A DNA stretch of 5,425 nucleotides from an uncultured Clostridia bacterium (GTDB lineage Bacteria; Bacillota; Clostridia; Lachnospirales; Anaerotignaceae): NCBI GenBank assembly GCA_937888765.1, contig CALASU010000039.1, positions 1 to 5,425 on the forward strand. Reading direction: 5' to 3'. Shown piece after piece: positions 5,392-5,425 of the stretch. Below the pieces are notes generated by a model. The model ran no database searches, was not told the origin of the DNA, and was given only the letters and a program-made list of their open reading frames with translations. Both the position numbers and the translations under genes were made by a program. How positions within the stretch are numbered: position 1 is the first letter of the stretch; each line of letters starts with the position of its first letter.

Positions 5392-5411
5392 AGTGCCGAA
5401 GGCACTTTTTT
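5392..5411 (+). terminator. Plus-strand terminator-like hairpin without an upstream plus-strand gene
   Basis: AGTGCC (5392-5397) pairs with GGCACT (5401-5406) around a GAA loop, and the T run extends to 5411. It is a good rho-independent terminator on the plus strand, yet the nearest plus-strand gene is sstT, 1.5 kb upstream and already terminated. It could stop antisense transcripts, serve as a terminal palindrome of the insertion sequence, or be half of an intergenic repeat. Confidence 0.6.
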
Positions 5412-5425
5412 ATGCTTAAGGTTGT

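Larger units (their letters stand above)
4011..5411 (-). mobile_element. IS91-family (Y2, HUH) insertion sequence
   Basis: The element contains one intact Y2 transposase on the minus strand and palindrome-rich non-coding ends. IS91-type elements move by a rolling-circle-like mechanism, have no terminal inverted repeats and make no target duplication, so the limits are hard to fix from one copy. The left limit is placed at an origin-like sequence directly after the sstT terminator. The right limit is a guess: I stop at the last hairpin and T tract, but the true end may be anywhere from about 5318 to beyond the window. Base composition of the transposase is more AT-rich than the host genes, which fits recent arrival. 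Confidence 0.6.

Overview
The window looks like chromosomal DNA from a low-GC Gram-positive anaerobe (Bacillota, probably class Clostridia, gut type). This rests on strong AAGGAGG-type ribosome sites, TTG start codons, U-tract terminators, the two-subunit iron-sulfur serine dehydratase and the overall codon style. No taxonomic marker allows a genus call.

Layout from left to right. (1) Positions 1-573 are the C-terminal third of the chaperonin GroEL, cut by the window edge and followed at once by a strong terminator. (2) A 433-base gene-free stretch (574-1006) holds that terminator, repeats and possible structured elements of unknown meaning, and a good sigma-A type promoter whose transcript would begin with a stable hairpin. 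(3) Positions 1007-3906 carry sdaAB, sdaAA and sstT, all on the plus strand. They encode the beta and alpha subunits of the Fe-S L-serine dehydratase and a sodium-coupled serine/threonine importer. No convincing terminator or promoter separates them, so they read as one serine uptake and deamination operon: SstT imports serine and SdaAA/SdaAB turn it into pyruvate and ammonia. A strong GAAA-loop terminator ends it. (4) Immediately after that terminator begins an IS91-family (Y2, HUH, rolling-circle) insertion sequence on the opposite strand. Its 374-residue transposase appears intact.

The host genes are ordinary housekeeping and catabolic genes. The most interesting part is the non-coding DNA of the insertion sequence. 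At its left end a small hairpin is followed by a TTTCCTATAG core that looks like a rolling-circle origin (oriIS). A large quasi-palindrome repeats the end of the transposase gene in inverted form just beyond its stop codon. Upstream of the transposase are a G/C-rich hairpin that could block read-through into the gene, a promoter placed so that the message would be leaderless, and an orphan plus-strand terminator. I found no tRNA, rRNA, CRISPR array or defence system. I did not find a clearly new multi-gene system.
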